The translations under genes and the position numbers were made by a program. From contig JAQNBH010000015.1 of NCBI GenBank assembly GCA_028752905.1, positions 9,743,622 through 9,807,621 on the forward strand: a stretch of 64,000 nt of DNA, read 5' to 3'. Source of the DNA: Cladorhizidae sp. MBARI D1340-BT2. Its lineage: Eukaryota; Porifera; Demospongiae; Poecilosclerida; Cladorhizidae. Each line of letters starts with the position of its first letter. Position 1 is the stretch's first letter. The notes beneath the pieces are model-generated. The model searched no databases and was not told the DNA's origin. It saw only the letters and a list, made by a program, of their open reading frames with translations. Shown piece by piece: positions 48,610-59,815 of this stretch.

Positions 48610-51600
48610 TAACGGGGGGAGTTTTCAGCCAGGGTCGGTTTTCAGCCACCTCGCAACTTTTTTAATTTTATCCTCTGAACTAGAGCGCAGATGTTCTAAA
48701 TAGACATCCAGTGAAGTCACATGGTAATATAGAAATAATTTAAGCCATTGTTTAATAGCTGGTAATAGGCTTCGACCGAGCTAGGCGGTGAATAAGCAGT
48801 GGCGTTTGCTTCAGAACTAGTCGCGGTCCACCCTGAAAGTGTGTAGCTAAGGGGGAGGTGTAAACTTTGTAGTATAGTTCTGTCTGTGATTGGAGTTAAG
48901 CTGCTGGAGTTGGTCTGCAGGCTAACAGATGTCTGATAATAAAGAAAATCTACATCAAAGGGAAACTAACACCAGGGAAAGGTACAGAAAATGGTCAGTA
49001 CAAATGATGACAAAGGCCTTGAAAGATTGCAATGATGGCATGGGGGTGCGGCAATCTGCCAAAAAAAATGATGTTCCTAGAGGTAAGTTTCACTTCTAAG
49101 CTTAGTTTTAGGGTGTTTTTTTTCATAATGGAGTTGAATGAAACTTCCTTTGTCCTTTATAGGTACTCTACAAAGTAAAGTTAAGCACAACATCCCTGCT
49201 AATTCTCGATCAGGCCCTTCTCCATATCTATCTGGTGCAGAGGAAGCTGAGCTTGTTAACTGGGTATTCCACATGTCTTCAATTGGATATGGCCGCACAA
49301 GGGACCATCTAACGTTGATAGTCAAGGCGATTCTAGATAAAGATGGTCGACGTAACCCATTTGCACAAAACCGTCCTGGTAAGGATTGGCTTCGTGGGTT
49401 TATGGCAAGACATCCTGAAATTTCACTCAGGAAGTCACAAACCTTGGATGTGTATCGTGCTCTCTCTTGCACTCCGGCCATTCTGGATCAATGGTATGCT
49501 GGCTTTAAAGTTTTCCTAGAATCACACAATATTCTTGATTGCCCCTCTGCTATCTACAACTGCGATGAGAGTGGGTTTCCTCTCATGTCTCGTACTGGGA
49601 AAGTGCTAGCACCATGTGGTTCAAAACAAGTGAACAAAGTTAGTAGTGGAAATAAACAACAGATCACTACATTGGTCTGCTATAATGCAGCTGGCGAAAC
49701 CATACCACCCTATCACGTCTTTCCAGGTGAACGCTTCAAAGAAAACCCTTTAGATGGTGGTGTTCCAAATAGTTACATGGGACACAGTGACAATGGTTGG
49801 ATGACAGCATCACTCTTCTATGGTTGGTTAGCCAACCATTTTATTAAGAGAATACCTCCTGAACGTCCAGTTGTCATAGTTTTTGATGGACATGGCTCTC
49901 ATATCAATATGGAAGTTTCTAAACTCGCCATAGAAAATCAGGTACTACTCTATTGTCTCCCACCTCACTGTACACATTGTATGCAGCCATGTGATGTCGG
50001 CTTCTTCAAGCCTCTGAAACAGAACTGGGATAAGGCTGTAGAAAGATGGGAGATAGAGCACCTAGGCGATGTATTGAGTAAATATGATTTCGCAAAAGTG
50101 TTTCGAGTTGCCTGGGAGAAGACAGTGAAATTGTCAACCATGGTAAACAGCTTCAGAGTCACAGGTCTTTGTCCTATAAACAGGCTAGCTATTAAAGCTG
50201 ATATCCTTGCACCATCTACTGTCTACCACTCTCAGAACAGTGGAGCTGGTGACAAGAATCCGAGTCCACCTGAGTGTCCACATGACAACCCACCTGAGAA
50301 TCTACCTGATGTTACAGGATCTACACCAACTCTGCAGATGTTAGAAAAATCAATGACAGTGGACCAGATTGAGTGTTTCCAGTGCCGACTAGATGAAGGA
50401 TATGATCTCACTCATGATGAGTTGTACCTTGAATGGAAGTCACTCAAAAGTCTAGCAGACCAGACTTCCACATCGTCGCAAGATGCTACAACAAAAGGTA
50501 ACATTTCTCCACCAAAGGCCAGTGGTACGGCTACCTCTGTAACTTCCACACCTGTCTCTGTAGCTTCCATGCATGCATCAAGTGAGACACCAGCACCAAA
50601 TCTTAAATTGCAACCTGGAAAAGCAATTTCTCCGGTATTCAAAGACATTTTATGTTATCCAAAAGTGAAAAGTAAGAAGGGGAAGCAAACAGCACATCGA
50701 ACTAAGCTTCCAAGCCACCTGACATCAAATCAGTTTATTGAACTTTGCGAAGAAAAAGAACGAAAGAAAAAAGAAGAAGAAGAGGACAAGGAAAGGAAAA
50801 GACTAGAGCGAGAGGAAAAGGCAAGGAAAAGAAAGGAATTGGAAAAAGAGAAAGCCAGAATCCGGCATCAAAAACAGGAAGAAAGAGAGAGGAAGAAGGA
50901 GGAGGAGCAAAAGAGAAAGGAAAAGAGGCAGCTTGAGCTTCAACAGAAGAAGTACGGGAAACAGAGAAGCAAGCAAAATTCCAACCCATCTTCATCGGGT
51001 GAGTCTCCGTCATCCACTGGTGAGCCTCTGTCATCCACTATCGAGCCTCCATCTACTACTGAGCCTCTGTCATCCACTGGTTATCCTTCAACATTGGGAG
51101 GTTCTGGGTTGCCACATTTCAACCAGTCTTCATCAGGTGATTCTGGTGTAGTGAAACGTGGAACGAAGCGTCGTAAGGTTGCACTTGTGACGTCTGTTTG
51201 TTGTGCTCTCTGTGGGACAGCCGAAGATAGTTCGGATTCTGAGGAGAACTGGGTGGAATGTGGCCACTGTGGAAGATGGTTTGAAGAGACATGTGCTGAT
51301 GTAGACATTGGAAGTATTTTAGACATTGAATGGCTTTGTCACTTTTGTGAAAGTATTTGATTATTGGTCAAAATATGAAAAACAACCCCACTACTATTTG
51401 GTTTGCTTAAATATTAATGAGAAGATATAATAGTTAATTCATAGTACATCATTATTGTGTGTGTAGAATGGAAGTTGTTGGCACAATTGTTGGGTTAAAA
51501 GGTGTGGCTGAAAACTCCCTCTGGTGGCTGAAAACTCCCTTAGTTAGGTGGGTGCACTTTGGTGTAAAAATCTGAACAAAACACATACATGATCCTTAAC

Positions 51601-51725
51601 TAAAGTGATATTATTGTAGCCCAAGATATGCCCAACACTAAATCCTACAAAAAGAAATGAAGTTCAATGAAGAGTGTGGTAGAACAAGGAAAAGTAGCTT
51701 AGGTGGCTGAAAACTCCCCCCGATA
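48610..51725 (+). mobile_element. pogo/Tigger-type element with TA duplication
   Basis: TA duplication (48610-48611, 51724-51725). The 20-bp inverted ends are ACGGGGGGAGTTTTCAGCCA on the left and the inverse of TCGGGGGGAGTTTTCAGCCA on the right, 19 of 20 matching. Extra subterminal copies of GTTTTCAGCCACC occur at about 48637-48650 and, inverted, at 51504-51520 and 51523-51539; these are likely transposase binding sites. Length is 3.1 kb with an intact gene inside. Confidence 0.92.
48929..51360 (+). CDS. pogo-family DDE transposase with C-terminal PHD-like finger
   Basis: Two exons, 48929-49082 and 49163-51360, with an 80-bp GT-AG intron, give 783 aa without stops. Residues about 20-60 (RKWSVQMMTKALKDCNDGMG, then VRQSAKKNDVPRGTL) are the CENP-B/Psq-type DNA-binding helix-turn-helix. 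Residues about 75-135 form a second CENP-B-type HTH (EEAELVNWV, then GKDWLRGFMARHPEISLR). The DDE_1 core has D186 (YNCDESGF), D293 (VFDGHGSH) and D329 (QPCDVGFFKPLK), spacing DD35D. Residues about 580-655 are a Lys/Glu/Arg-rich coiled coil. Residues 730-783 hold a C4...C3 zinc finger like a PHD (CALC, CGHC, WFEETC, CHFC), in which the usual His is Glu. The intact frame suggests a recent insertion and a possibly active enzyme. Confidence 0.92.
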
Positions 51726-51799
51726 CTATATAGGTACATATTGTGACAAACAGCAAAAAGTTCATTTTTTCAACATATTTCACAAAATAGTCCCCTTAA

Positions 51800-53680
51800 G
51801 CGGTTACAAAGGCGATTCTTTATTAATTTCATGTCTGAGAAACTTCGTTCCGCTGATGCTGTAGAAACAGCATATGGTTGCCAGTTTATGTAGATTGGGG
51901 AATAATGCTATAAGCATGTCATTGGTGAGTAATTCCTTCAGTTGCATGGATGTATCATCTTTTGGCTGCTTGAGCTGACGATACGTTTTCCACTCTGTGC
52001 TGAGGTCAGAAGAGACAATGGCTGCCTTCTCAAACTCAGTTCCTTCCAATGATTTAGCTGGTATATAAATCTCACCTAAACTGTCCAATGAGAGTTTGAA
52101 TTGAACTGTCTCTATATAAAGGTAGCTCATGAGTAGAGAGGCTGGGCACTTTTTTCAGATCAAAAATACTGAATGCTGATAACACATCTTTTAAGGAGGA
52201 TCTAAACCGGCTGGATAAGTTATCTTTGATGAGTCTGACAAAAGGCTTCCCCACTCTTTCTTGAAAAGAGCATATATCTAAATGAGTGACTTCAATACCT
52301 GTTTCTGCTTTTAACTCTTCTCTTGCATCTTGTAGCTGTAAAACCCAATTTGCTGAAGGCAGTATAGCATCATCAAGTGAATTAAGAGTAGCAACTAGAC
52401 TAGAAATAAGGGAGAGGTCCAGGTGCTTGGTCTGTAAGGCACGGCTAAGCTTTGCCACTTGAGGAAGAATGTAGTCAAGTAGGTACATTGCTGCTATTGT
52501 GGAGTATGACTAGAAAGGGCTTTACTTAGTCCAAGAGCTTCTGGTTCATGTGATGTTTCATATATATTTTCAAGAGCAAGAACTATTGAGCTGTAACTAG
52601 CTTTTACTGCTTTGACACAATGCTCATGTGCAAGCCAGCGTGTGCCTGACGGTTTCACAATCTTGGAGCTCTGGAAGATCTAGTACTTACTGAATCTCCT
52701 TTAATGACTCTGCATGTTTTGGGGAGTAATGAAAGAACTTCCATAACGTCATCAGAGTAGTGTAGACATGCTTGATACCTGGTGTAGCATTACAGCGACA
52801 GTGGATAAACAATGCATGAGGCGAGAGCTCCTTCAACCTTCTTTGAACTCCTATTTTGTCACCAGAGAAAGTAGCAGCTCCATCAAATCCCATTCCTATA
52901 AGCCTTCCCAACTGAATGTTCTTTTCTTTGCAGTATATACTCCACTAAAACAGTACTTTCAGCATTAGCTTTCTTCAAGGGTAAAATTTCAATGAAGTGT
53001 TCTTCTGGTACACCGCTCTCCACCCAACGACAACAAATTGTCAGCTCCTCTATGGTAGTAACATCAGTACATTCATCAGCCATGATGCTAAAAAAGGTGC
53101 CTTATGAAGCAGCTTGAGTAGATACTCTTCCACCCATGTTCCAAGAGCATTCACAAACTCTACTACAGCCATTTTTGAGGTGTACGTTGCATTTCTTCCA
53201 GCTCTGTCAAGAAATGTTTGAAAGTCTCTCCACCACAACTCGCTACCAATTCAACTAGTTTGTATTAGGTGCGATGTGCTGATGAGCTAGAAAGTGAGTA
53301 CATTGGATTAGAGCTTTAATCGCCTTCCTATTTTGTAATCTTTGCTGCTCTCCAACATTTTGAAGCTGGCTGATAATGGATCCTTCTCTTCTAGCTCTAT
53401 CAGCTTCCCACGTCCAATTGACAGGATAGAAGGTGCACTTCATTTTTTAATGTGATTTCATTATCTGAGTCGCCTTCTTCTGGTAATCCAAACCCACCAG
53501 TCCTCTGAAGAGATCTTCCACCCTTTTTGCATAATTTGCAGAATGCACCCTGTAAATTTTCATCAAACTCTAACCAGGGACAAGTTTCTTCCCACCTTTT
53601 GTTGTGTCTCCTGATTCCAGCCTGACTTGTAAAGTGATTTAGAAGTAGAACTTGAGCAATGCTTCTTAGGAGAATTGGGC
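51800..53680 (-). pseudogene. hAT 3 transposase, main part
   Basis: From 53650 down: a zinc-finger region (TCPWLEFDENLQGAFCKLCK), NVGEQQRLQNRKAIKALIQC, FLDRAGRNATYTSKMAVVEF, MADECTDVTTIEELTICCRW (the DDE-region Asp context), GMGFDGAATFSGDKIGVQRR, IHCRCNATPGIKHVYTTLM, a long linker, and ATSAERSFSDMKLIKNR at the break. At least six frame changes. The coding end is displaced to 46.7 kb by the nested elements. Confidence 0.8.
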
Positions 53681-53962
53681 TGTACCATCAATCTCAGACT
53701 CATTACCATCCTCAGAATCACTAGAGCTAGAAACTACCGAATACTTGGATGCACTCCTGAAATACAAACGAATATCCATTTTTATGTTTTGTTTCTCTCT
53801 GTGCTTCAATTTATATACCACTCAATAATATGATGATGTAAGTGTCTAGTATTGTTCCCTTCTATAAATGGACAGCATTTTCACCAAACCTTTGTGTCAA
53901 CTGTTAGTTCCACATTATGGTACTCAAGTATATCCAGGCAGAAGTCACCTCAGCCAATCAAA

Positions 53963-54317
53963 CCCCCCCCCCCCCCCCCCCCCCCCCCCCAAAAACAGGG
54001 GAGTCCACGCACACCAGGATTTCATCATTTAGGGAGAGGGACGAAGCCATGGGATCTCCCCAAAGACCAGTTTATCCCCTTATCCCCCCACACCCCCCTT
54101 CACAACCCAAATAAAACCGAGTCTGGCTGTGTAGACTTTTCTTTTAGAACTGACTACTAGTACCCCCAGAATGCCCCAGAATCAATCTCAGAGCATCTAT
54201 TTTTTTATTATTCTGAAGAGCATGCCTCCAGACCCCCTAGTGGTTATGTGCTATATACCCCCACTCCACGTCAACACCAAACTTTGGAGTTCACCCCCCC
54301 CCCCCCCCCCCCCCCCC
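53963..54317. repeat. Two long C-tracts
   Basis: Pure runs of 28 C (53963-53990) and 24 C (54294-54317) flank non-coding DNA within hAT 3. The Pro-rich frames across them are artefacts. They may be assembly-sensitive. Confidence 0.9.
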
Positions 54318-54483
54318 ATCCAAAAACTCAAAATCCTGTATGAAACTCTGCACACACACAAGCATACACCGACCACCAGATGATGTTTGTGAAACTTTGT
54401 CACATCTTTAACTCCCCTTAAAATCCAGATTCCACCAGTTGCCTTCCCTTGGATAACTTTCTAAATGAAACCCTGAAACCCTG

Positions 54484-54990
54484 ATTAGTGGTATAGGTTG
54501 GCAAAATTTGATGGAGCAGAAAGGTATACAAGGGTATGAGGGAGTGAGGTTGATGTTTAGGTTGAGGATGGGGTCAGCAGGGGCCCATTCAGCAGGGGCC
54601 CATTACAGGACAAGAAGCAATATAGGCTGCGTAGTGATGATAGTGGTGGGTTGTGTGACAGGAAGGAAGTGAAAGATGTGGGGCATTTTCTAAAATAGAC
54701 TTGATGAATTTGGAAGGGAATGGAAAATGTTAATGAATGGAATTGAGGACCTGGAATATGGTTGGAGGAGTTTGAGATGGTGGGCACTGAGGGCAAGGTG
54801 GTGCTTGGGGAAGGAGGTGGAGGGTGTGAGTGATCAATCAGGTGATGGTGGAAGTGTGTGGGTGCATTTGTGCAGTGCACAGTGAAGTGTTGGCAGAGGA
54901 GGAAGGGACTGATTTATGCTAGATGAAGGCTAGAGCATCTAGTTGAAACGTCGAGGGAATACAATTTCATGTTGATTTTTGAGAAGGTTA
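54484..54990 (+). pseudogene. LINE fragment 5: C-terminal end and tail
   Basis: Resumes at GGTATAGGTTGGCAAA, matching the YYKLAK codons of the minus-strand copy, then EGVRLMFRLRMGSAG (54530-54590) and a decayed zinc-knuckle region with VKDVGHFL (54670-54695). Stops and shifts are frequent. The 3' end is probably near 54990. Confidence 0.7.
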
Positions 54991-55526
54991 ATGTTATAAC
55001 ATAGTTGCTTATATCTTGCCTTCATTGCTAGAGTCATCCACGATCGAGAAGCTTCCTTGGGCTCAGATAAAGCTTCTACACTGCATCTGCCCATGATCTG
55101 GCCATGATCTATAAGAGTTAGCTACCTGACAGGAATGGATGCCTGGTGGTTTTCATTCCGACTCCACTCGATTCGTCACTCTAGCGTTTTGCTGAAATGG
55201 AAATGATTGTGACGGTAAATGCCCTCCTATACTGGAAATGATCGTTACGGTCCATATCGTTACGAGATCTAGATACCACCAGTTTGGAATATGTAAGGAC
55301 TACTACTTCATATCACAATCCAAGCAATACAGTATCATAACAACAGAACAGTAGGCCTGCATCTATGGTTAGGGCAGGACAAGAAAGCAATGTCAATACT
55401 AAGATCTCAATTGCGTGTTTAAAAAAACCCCTTTTCATTGCATTTCGTTCGCCACTCATGCCTGGCATTTCATTACTAGTACTTTCATTACTAGTATATT
55501 ATACTCGTGCTGTTTATTTGTGTTAG
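54991..55526. other. Unique DNA
   Basis: No exon or element firmly recognised. A minus-strand GC-poor region with short AT repeats (TTTCATTACTAGTA, twice near 55470-55495). Confidence 0.45.
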
Positions 55527-55730
55527 GTCTTCATCCAACCGAGACGACGACAAGATTCACTGTTGGGCAGAGAATACACTGACGGCTACGTCCACTTTTC
55601 CCCGCCAAAACTGGTCCCCCTTTTGCGTGACGAGAAGACGACCAAATTCGACCACTTGCTGAGCCTGCACCACCTACGCCATGAACTGAGGATCTTAGGA
55701 GGGATCTTAGGAGAGAAAAAGGACAGCTAG
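55527..55730 (+). CDS. Possible terminal exon of an unknown gene
   Basis: Follows an acceptor (TTTATTTGTGTTAG) and keeps a clean 67-codon frame to TAG: VFIQPRRRQDSLLGREYTDG, then YVHFSPPKLVPLLRDE and FDHLLSLHHLRHELRILGG. The composition is protein-like and unlike the surrounding repeats, but no family is recognised and no upstream exon was found. It ends only 62 bp before the EamA paralogue start, so it could also be a relic or part of that gene's 5' region. Confidence 0.35.
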   Translation, partial: VFIQPRRRQDSLLGREYTDGYVHFSPPKLVPLLRDEKTTKFDHLLSLHHLRHELRILGGILGEKKDS

Positions 55731-55792
55731 AATCTCATCCAGCGAGTATGCTGTTGTGGACTGGTCACTTATAACGTGACCAATTAGCTACT

Positions 55793-57914
55793 ATGCTGCA
55801 ATTGTTGAGCAGGAAGCTTAGTGTGCCTCCTACGTGGCTGGTGGTGTGTGGGGCACTGCTAGTTCAGGTGTGTTGCTTCGCAAATAAATGAGAGTGTACT
55901 TATTGGCTATGTAAAACGAGTTTTGTATGTTGTTCAGATTGGGTTTGGATTCTACCCTGTACTTGTAAAGAAGTATGCATCAAACAGTCATGCAAGCCCT
56001 CTCATCTTTAGCTTTTACAGAGACCTTTGCTGTGTACCTCTTCTCTTCCTCTGTGCTGTTTTTGTTGAGAGGAAAATCGACTTTCCACAGCCAAAAATGC
56101 TAGTGGTATGTTATTGTCAATGAAATGACTGTTTCATCTTTCATTACAACCGTTGTTACAAACTGTGCGTGTGTATTAGGTATTTGCACTGCTGGGACTG
56201 ACGGGCATGTTTGGAAACCAGGTACATGGTTGCTAGGCCGTGAAGGTAACAAAAAGCTTCCAAACAAATCAATATAGTTTGGGATATGCTCCCACTATAG
56301 CTTTGACCTTTTAACCTCTATAAGTATGTGATGGGGATTGTAGTCAACAGCCTACATTGAAGTTGAGTCCATGAAATGAACAACAGGTTTTGTGATTCTT
56401 CACTTTGAGAAGTCAGTTGGTCTATGGTATTAAGGCTGGTTTCATGTGCTACTGATGTAAATGCATTGCACCCATAGCTCGACTAGAATCTAGGCTCTGC
56501 TCAAGTTAAGCGATGCGATGCCAACCAGCCTATAGAATCTAGTTCTATTCAAGAGACATGATGCAATGCAACATTGTTTCGGTTGGAATTTGAATATTGT
56601 CCTCGTGTAGGAAAGTGCTTTATTAACAGTAGCTTATTTTATCAACATTTCTTGTAGCCATGGAAATATTCAGGAAAGGGTGTGGCAGGACACAACATAC
56701 TGTTTAGCTGATGGAGGGTCATCTTGCAGACATCACAAAGTAACCCACAAAACTCCAGCACATAATAAACACAACAATGGAGTAGCATTGACCATGTTCT
56801 CTCCATCCCTGCCCCATGTTCCCAACCCCTTCTCCAATAACAGAGTGTGTTCCCACTGGCAATAGTTATTGGGTTTACTTGAACATTGTTGTTGTTGTTG
56901 TTGCTAGCTGCTCTACATCCTGGGTGTGTACTGGGCTGGACCTGAAGTTTCCAGTGCCTTTCAACCCATCACTCCTGTGTGGACCACCATCCTTGCCATA
57001 CTCACTTGCACAGAGAAGTTTCCCTCCCCTCTGCATGTTAGTCGAGAGTTCCCTCACACTCTACCTTTACAAGAACTCCTCATTCCATTCCTTGTGTTCC
57101 TTGTGCTCACTTCTGGCTCCTTCCCTTACCCTTTCCTCGTATCTTCTCCCCCCACCTTACTCCTCTCCTCCTTGCCTCCCCTCCCCCCCTACACACACAC
57201 ATACACACACATTATCTCTCCTTCCTCTGTATTTCATCTCCTGCCACAGGTGCATACGTGGACCAAGCTGCTTGGAATCCTAATGGCCACAGGTTAACCT
57301 GATAGTAACTGAGTATGTACTTCAATGCACTGACAATATAAACAACAACAAAACAATAGCTTTCTACTGGCACTTTGAACAGCAAAATATTGTCCAGTAC
57401 CATAAATTTGGCAATTATAAATTTCTTAATTTCACGAACCTTATAAGAGGAACCTTATGGTCTCATATACTAGATATGGATATGTCCTCTCTCCTGGCAT
57501 CCCATCTCATCAGCCTATCAAAATTTGCTAGTCAGTTTTCTTGCCCCTAAAAAAAATCGTTTCCCCCCACCCCCCCCCCCCCCTCTTTTTCTCCTTTTTC
57601 CCTTCCTCCCCCCTCCTCCCCTTTCCTCCTTTGTCCCAGCACAGCACTAAGTGTGCTTAGTTGAGCAGAGAGTCAGCAGTTACATTTCAAGAGAGTGAAC
57701 TGAATTGCCACTCTATCCACCATCATCAAAATGTCTCTGGCATTCTTGAGCACTTACCCATATTGACACAGGGGGCGCAATTGAGCTGATCCTCACAGGG
57801 AGAAAGGAGGAGTCCGACAACTCCTCCATGTCTGATGATGCCTCCTCCAGTGGTAGCCTGCTGAGCACCAAAGTCCTGGGCTACATCTGTCTCCTAGGAA
57901 ACACCTTCTGCATG
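55793..57914 (+). CDS. EamA/DMT transporter paralogue, exons 1-6
   Basis: Exons 55793-55867, 55938-56105, 56180-56221, 56908-57036, 57250-57292, 57772-57914, all GT-AG and in phase. Lengths of exons 1-5 (75, 168, 42, 129, 43) and all phases equal those of the minus-strand gene. Matching sequence includes PPTWLVVCGALLVQ, IGFGFYPVLVKKYAS, IFSFYRDLCCVPLLFL, VFALLGLTGMFGNQ, LLYILGVYWAGPEVSS, VHTWTKLLGILMATG and GGAIELILTG, then a shorter hydrophilic loop (EESDNSSMSDDASSS) and GYICLLGNTFCM. The second half is not found before the satellite; it may lie beyond the window or be lost. About 200 residues are present. Confidence 0.85.
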
Positions 57915-58560
57915 GTGAGGAAAGACTCCTGCTAGACTTCCTCTCATATGTTCAGGGAGAAGCTAACCTGCAAAATGAATATATTTATGAGTCTTGTGTT
58001 AATTTATTCTTTGTTGCTCCAAATTTTCATGAGCTTCTGGTTTGGCATAGTAACTCAGCATATGTGTATTCTTCTTCATGTTGTTTTGTTATTATTAGTA
58101 CTACTACTACTACTACTACTACTATTTATTAGTGGAAGTGGTTTGTTTATGTAGACAACAAACAGTGCTCAATGCTAAGTAGAGCTGATACAGTGACAAT
58201 TTTTGAATTGGCTCTTCCAAGTCTAGTTCTGTGTATAATCATCAGGGACAATGATGAGAGATGGTATATATGAGGAATGGTGGATATGTAAATGTGATGA
58301 TAATTGACAGTGAGATGGATGATTGCCGGATGTAGGTATCAATGAGTGTTTCTTGAAGCAAGAACTTGTTGTGCCTGCACTTTGAGGGGAATTCATGTTT
58401 AGAGTTGTTTGCTTGTCTGAGTAGATGATGTGGAGTTTCTCTGCGATGCATAAGTTACAGCATTTTGATGTAGTTGAGTGGGATGGTGCTTTGTCGATGA
58501 TGGACCATTTTATTCTGTACTGTGTGTTGTTGTCTGAGTTTTCATATGAACTTAGGGACT
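57915..58560. other. Probable EamA-paralogue intron 6, unique part
   Basis: AT-rich, with an ACT triplet run (58098-58124). No exon matching the VWKAHPIYVTAY-type exon 7 of the other copy was seen. Confidence 0.5.
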
Positions 58561-58579
58561 TGAGTGCTGTTTCCTTTGT

Positions 58580-59815
58580 CTTCTCCCTATAAAGACTACA
58601 AGAGAGTGCTCATCGATAAAAGTGAGAGCATATTGAAACACACGAGATGGAAGGTGTTCCACTTCCTCAACAGCGGCAAAAACAAGCAGGAGAAGCAAAC
58701 ATGTGCAACGAGTATACCTCAACTGGACCAATTAAAACACTTCAAAGAAGACTCCCTCAAGACGGTGGAAACGGTGAAATTCAGAAACGTTACTCCTACT
58801 TCTACAAAGCCACAAGGACCAATACCAGAAGCTGCTGCACAGAAGCTTTATCAAAAAGGCTTACAAGAAGGCTGATTAAGATGAAGTCGACAGGATCAAC
58901 AGTTAGATCGTCACCAGACTCGACATTGACAGAATCAAATGCCCCACCTAGGAGCTTTTATCACCCTAAAGGATCACAAAGAAAGCTTCCAAAACAAGCC
59001 TAACTGCCGGCCAATCAACCCGACCCAGTCAGAGAGAGGCATCATAAGAAAAACCATCGTGTTCACAAGAACACTTGCTCTGTCATCAGGTGGTTCCAAC
59101 ATCCCTTACAAGTCCAGTCACGCCTTCATCACCTTCGACATCATCGAGTTCTACCCTTCTATCGCAAAACAGCTGCTTTCAGACGCCATGCTCGTTTGCT
59201 AAACAACATACCCACGTCACTGATGAGGAAGCTGAAACCATCTGGCATGCACGCAAATTGGTATTGTTCAGCAGCACAGCATGGGCCAAGAAGAACTCAA
59301 CTGAACCATTCGACATTACCATGGGAGTATGATGGAGCGGAGATCTGCGAGCTCATCGGCACATTCCTCCTATCATCACTTGCAACCAAGCTCGGAGCTC
59401 GGAGAAAACAACATCTGGCTTTACCGAGACGACAGACTTTGCCATACTACATAACTCATCACCAAAGCAATGCGAAAAAATGAAGGGAAAAAATTACATC
59501 ATCTTCCATACCTTCGACCTCCGCCATCCAAACCAACATCAAGCCAACATCAAGATCATTAACTTCCTCGATGTGACGCTCAACCCCAAACTGGCGCTCA
59601 ACCTCAAACTGGACCAGCCACACTGCAAGCCAAACAGGCAAATTCTCTACATCAACAAAATATCAAATCACTATAATCAAGCAGCTTCCTCTTATCTATC
59701 AACAAACGAATCAGCAACATCTCAGACAGCACCTCAATCAAGCAACACTTTACTGCCAAAAACTCTTCATGACAGTAGCCTGCCAACACCAAATGCAATG
59801 CCAACCTAATGCAAT
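58580..59815 (+). pseudogene. Broken reverse transcriptase gene of an unclassified retroelement
   Basis: Plus-strand pieces in changing frames: YKRVLIDKSESILKHTRWK (58601-58660), AFITLKDHKESFQNKPNCRP with INPTQSERGII (58950-59050, the RT fingers), FITFDIIEFYPSIAKQLL (59126-59180, motif A with its Asp and FYPSI), NNIWLYRDDRL (59405-59440, the catalytic DD), INFLDVTLNPKL (59552-59587) and KPNRQILYINKISNHY. This order matches a family of RT proteins I know from cnidarian and other invertebrate genomes, with an FYPSI motif reminiscent of retron and group II RTs. Several frameshifts and stops occur. The 3' end fades into the satellite. Confidence 0.75.

Larger units (their letters stand above)
46765..51799 (-). 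mobile_element. Kolobok/Mutator-like element with TTAA duplications
   Basis: Ends GGGGACTATTTTGTG and its inverse CACAAAATAGTCCCC, each directly flanked by TTAA (46765-46768 and 51796-51799). TTAA duplication plus the encoded protein type point to the Kolobok group. The element lies inside the C-terminal codons of hAT 3 and itself contains the pogo element, leaving about 1.9 kb of its own sequence. Confidence 0.8.
46669..54483 (-). mobile_element. hAT element 3 (outer shell of a nest)
   Basis: LINE sequence stops at GAGTATGAG/CAG (46669) and resumes at ATTAGTGGTATAGG (54484). The left end starts CAGTTTG; the right end is the inverse of CAGGGTTTCAGGG. No clean 8-bp duplication is left. Without its own insert the hAT shell is about 2.8 kb. 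The 53800-54480 part is non-coding and has two pure C-tracts. Confidence 0.7.
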
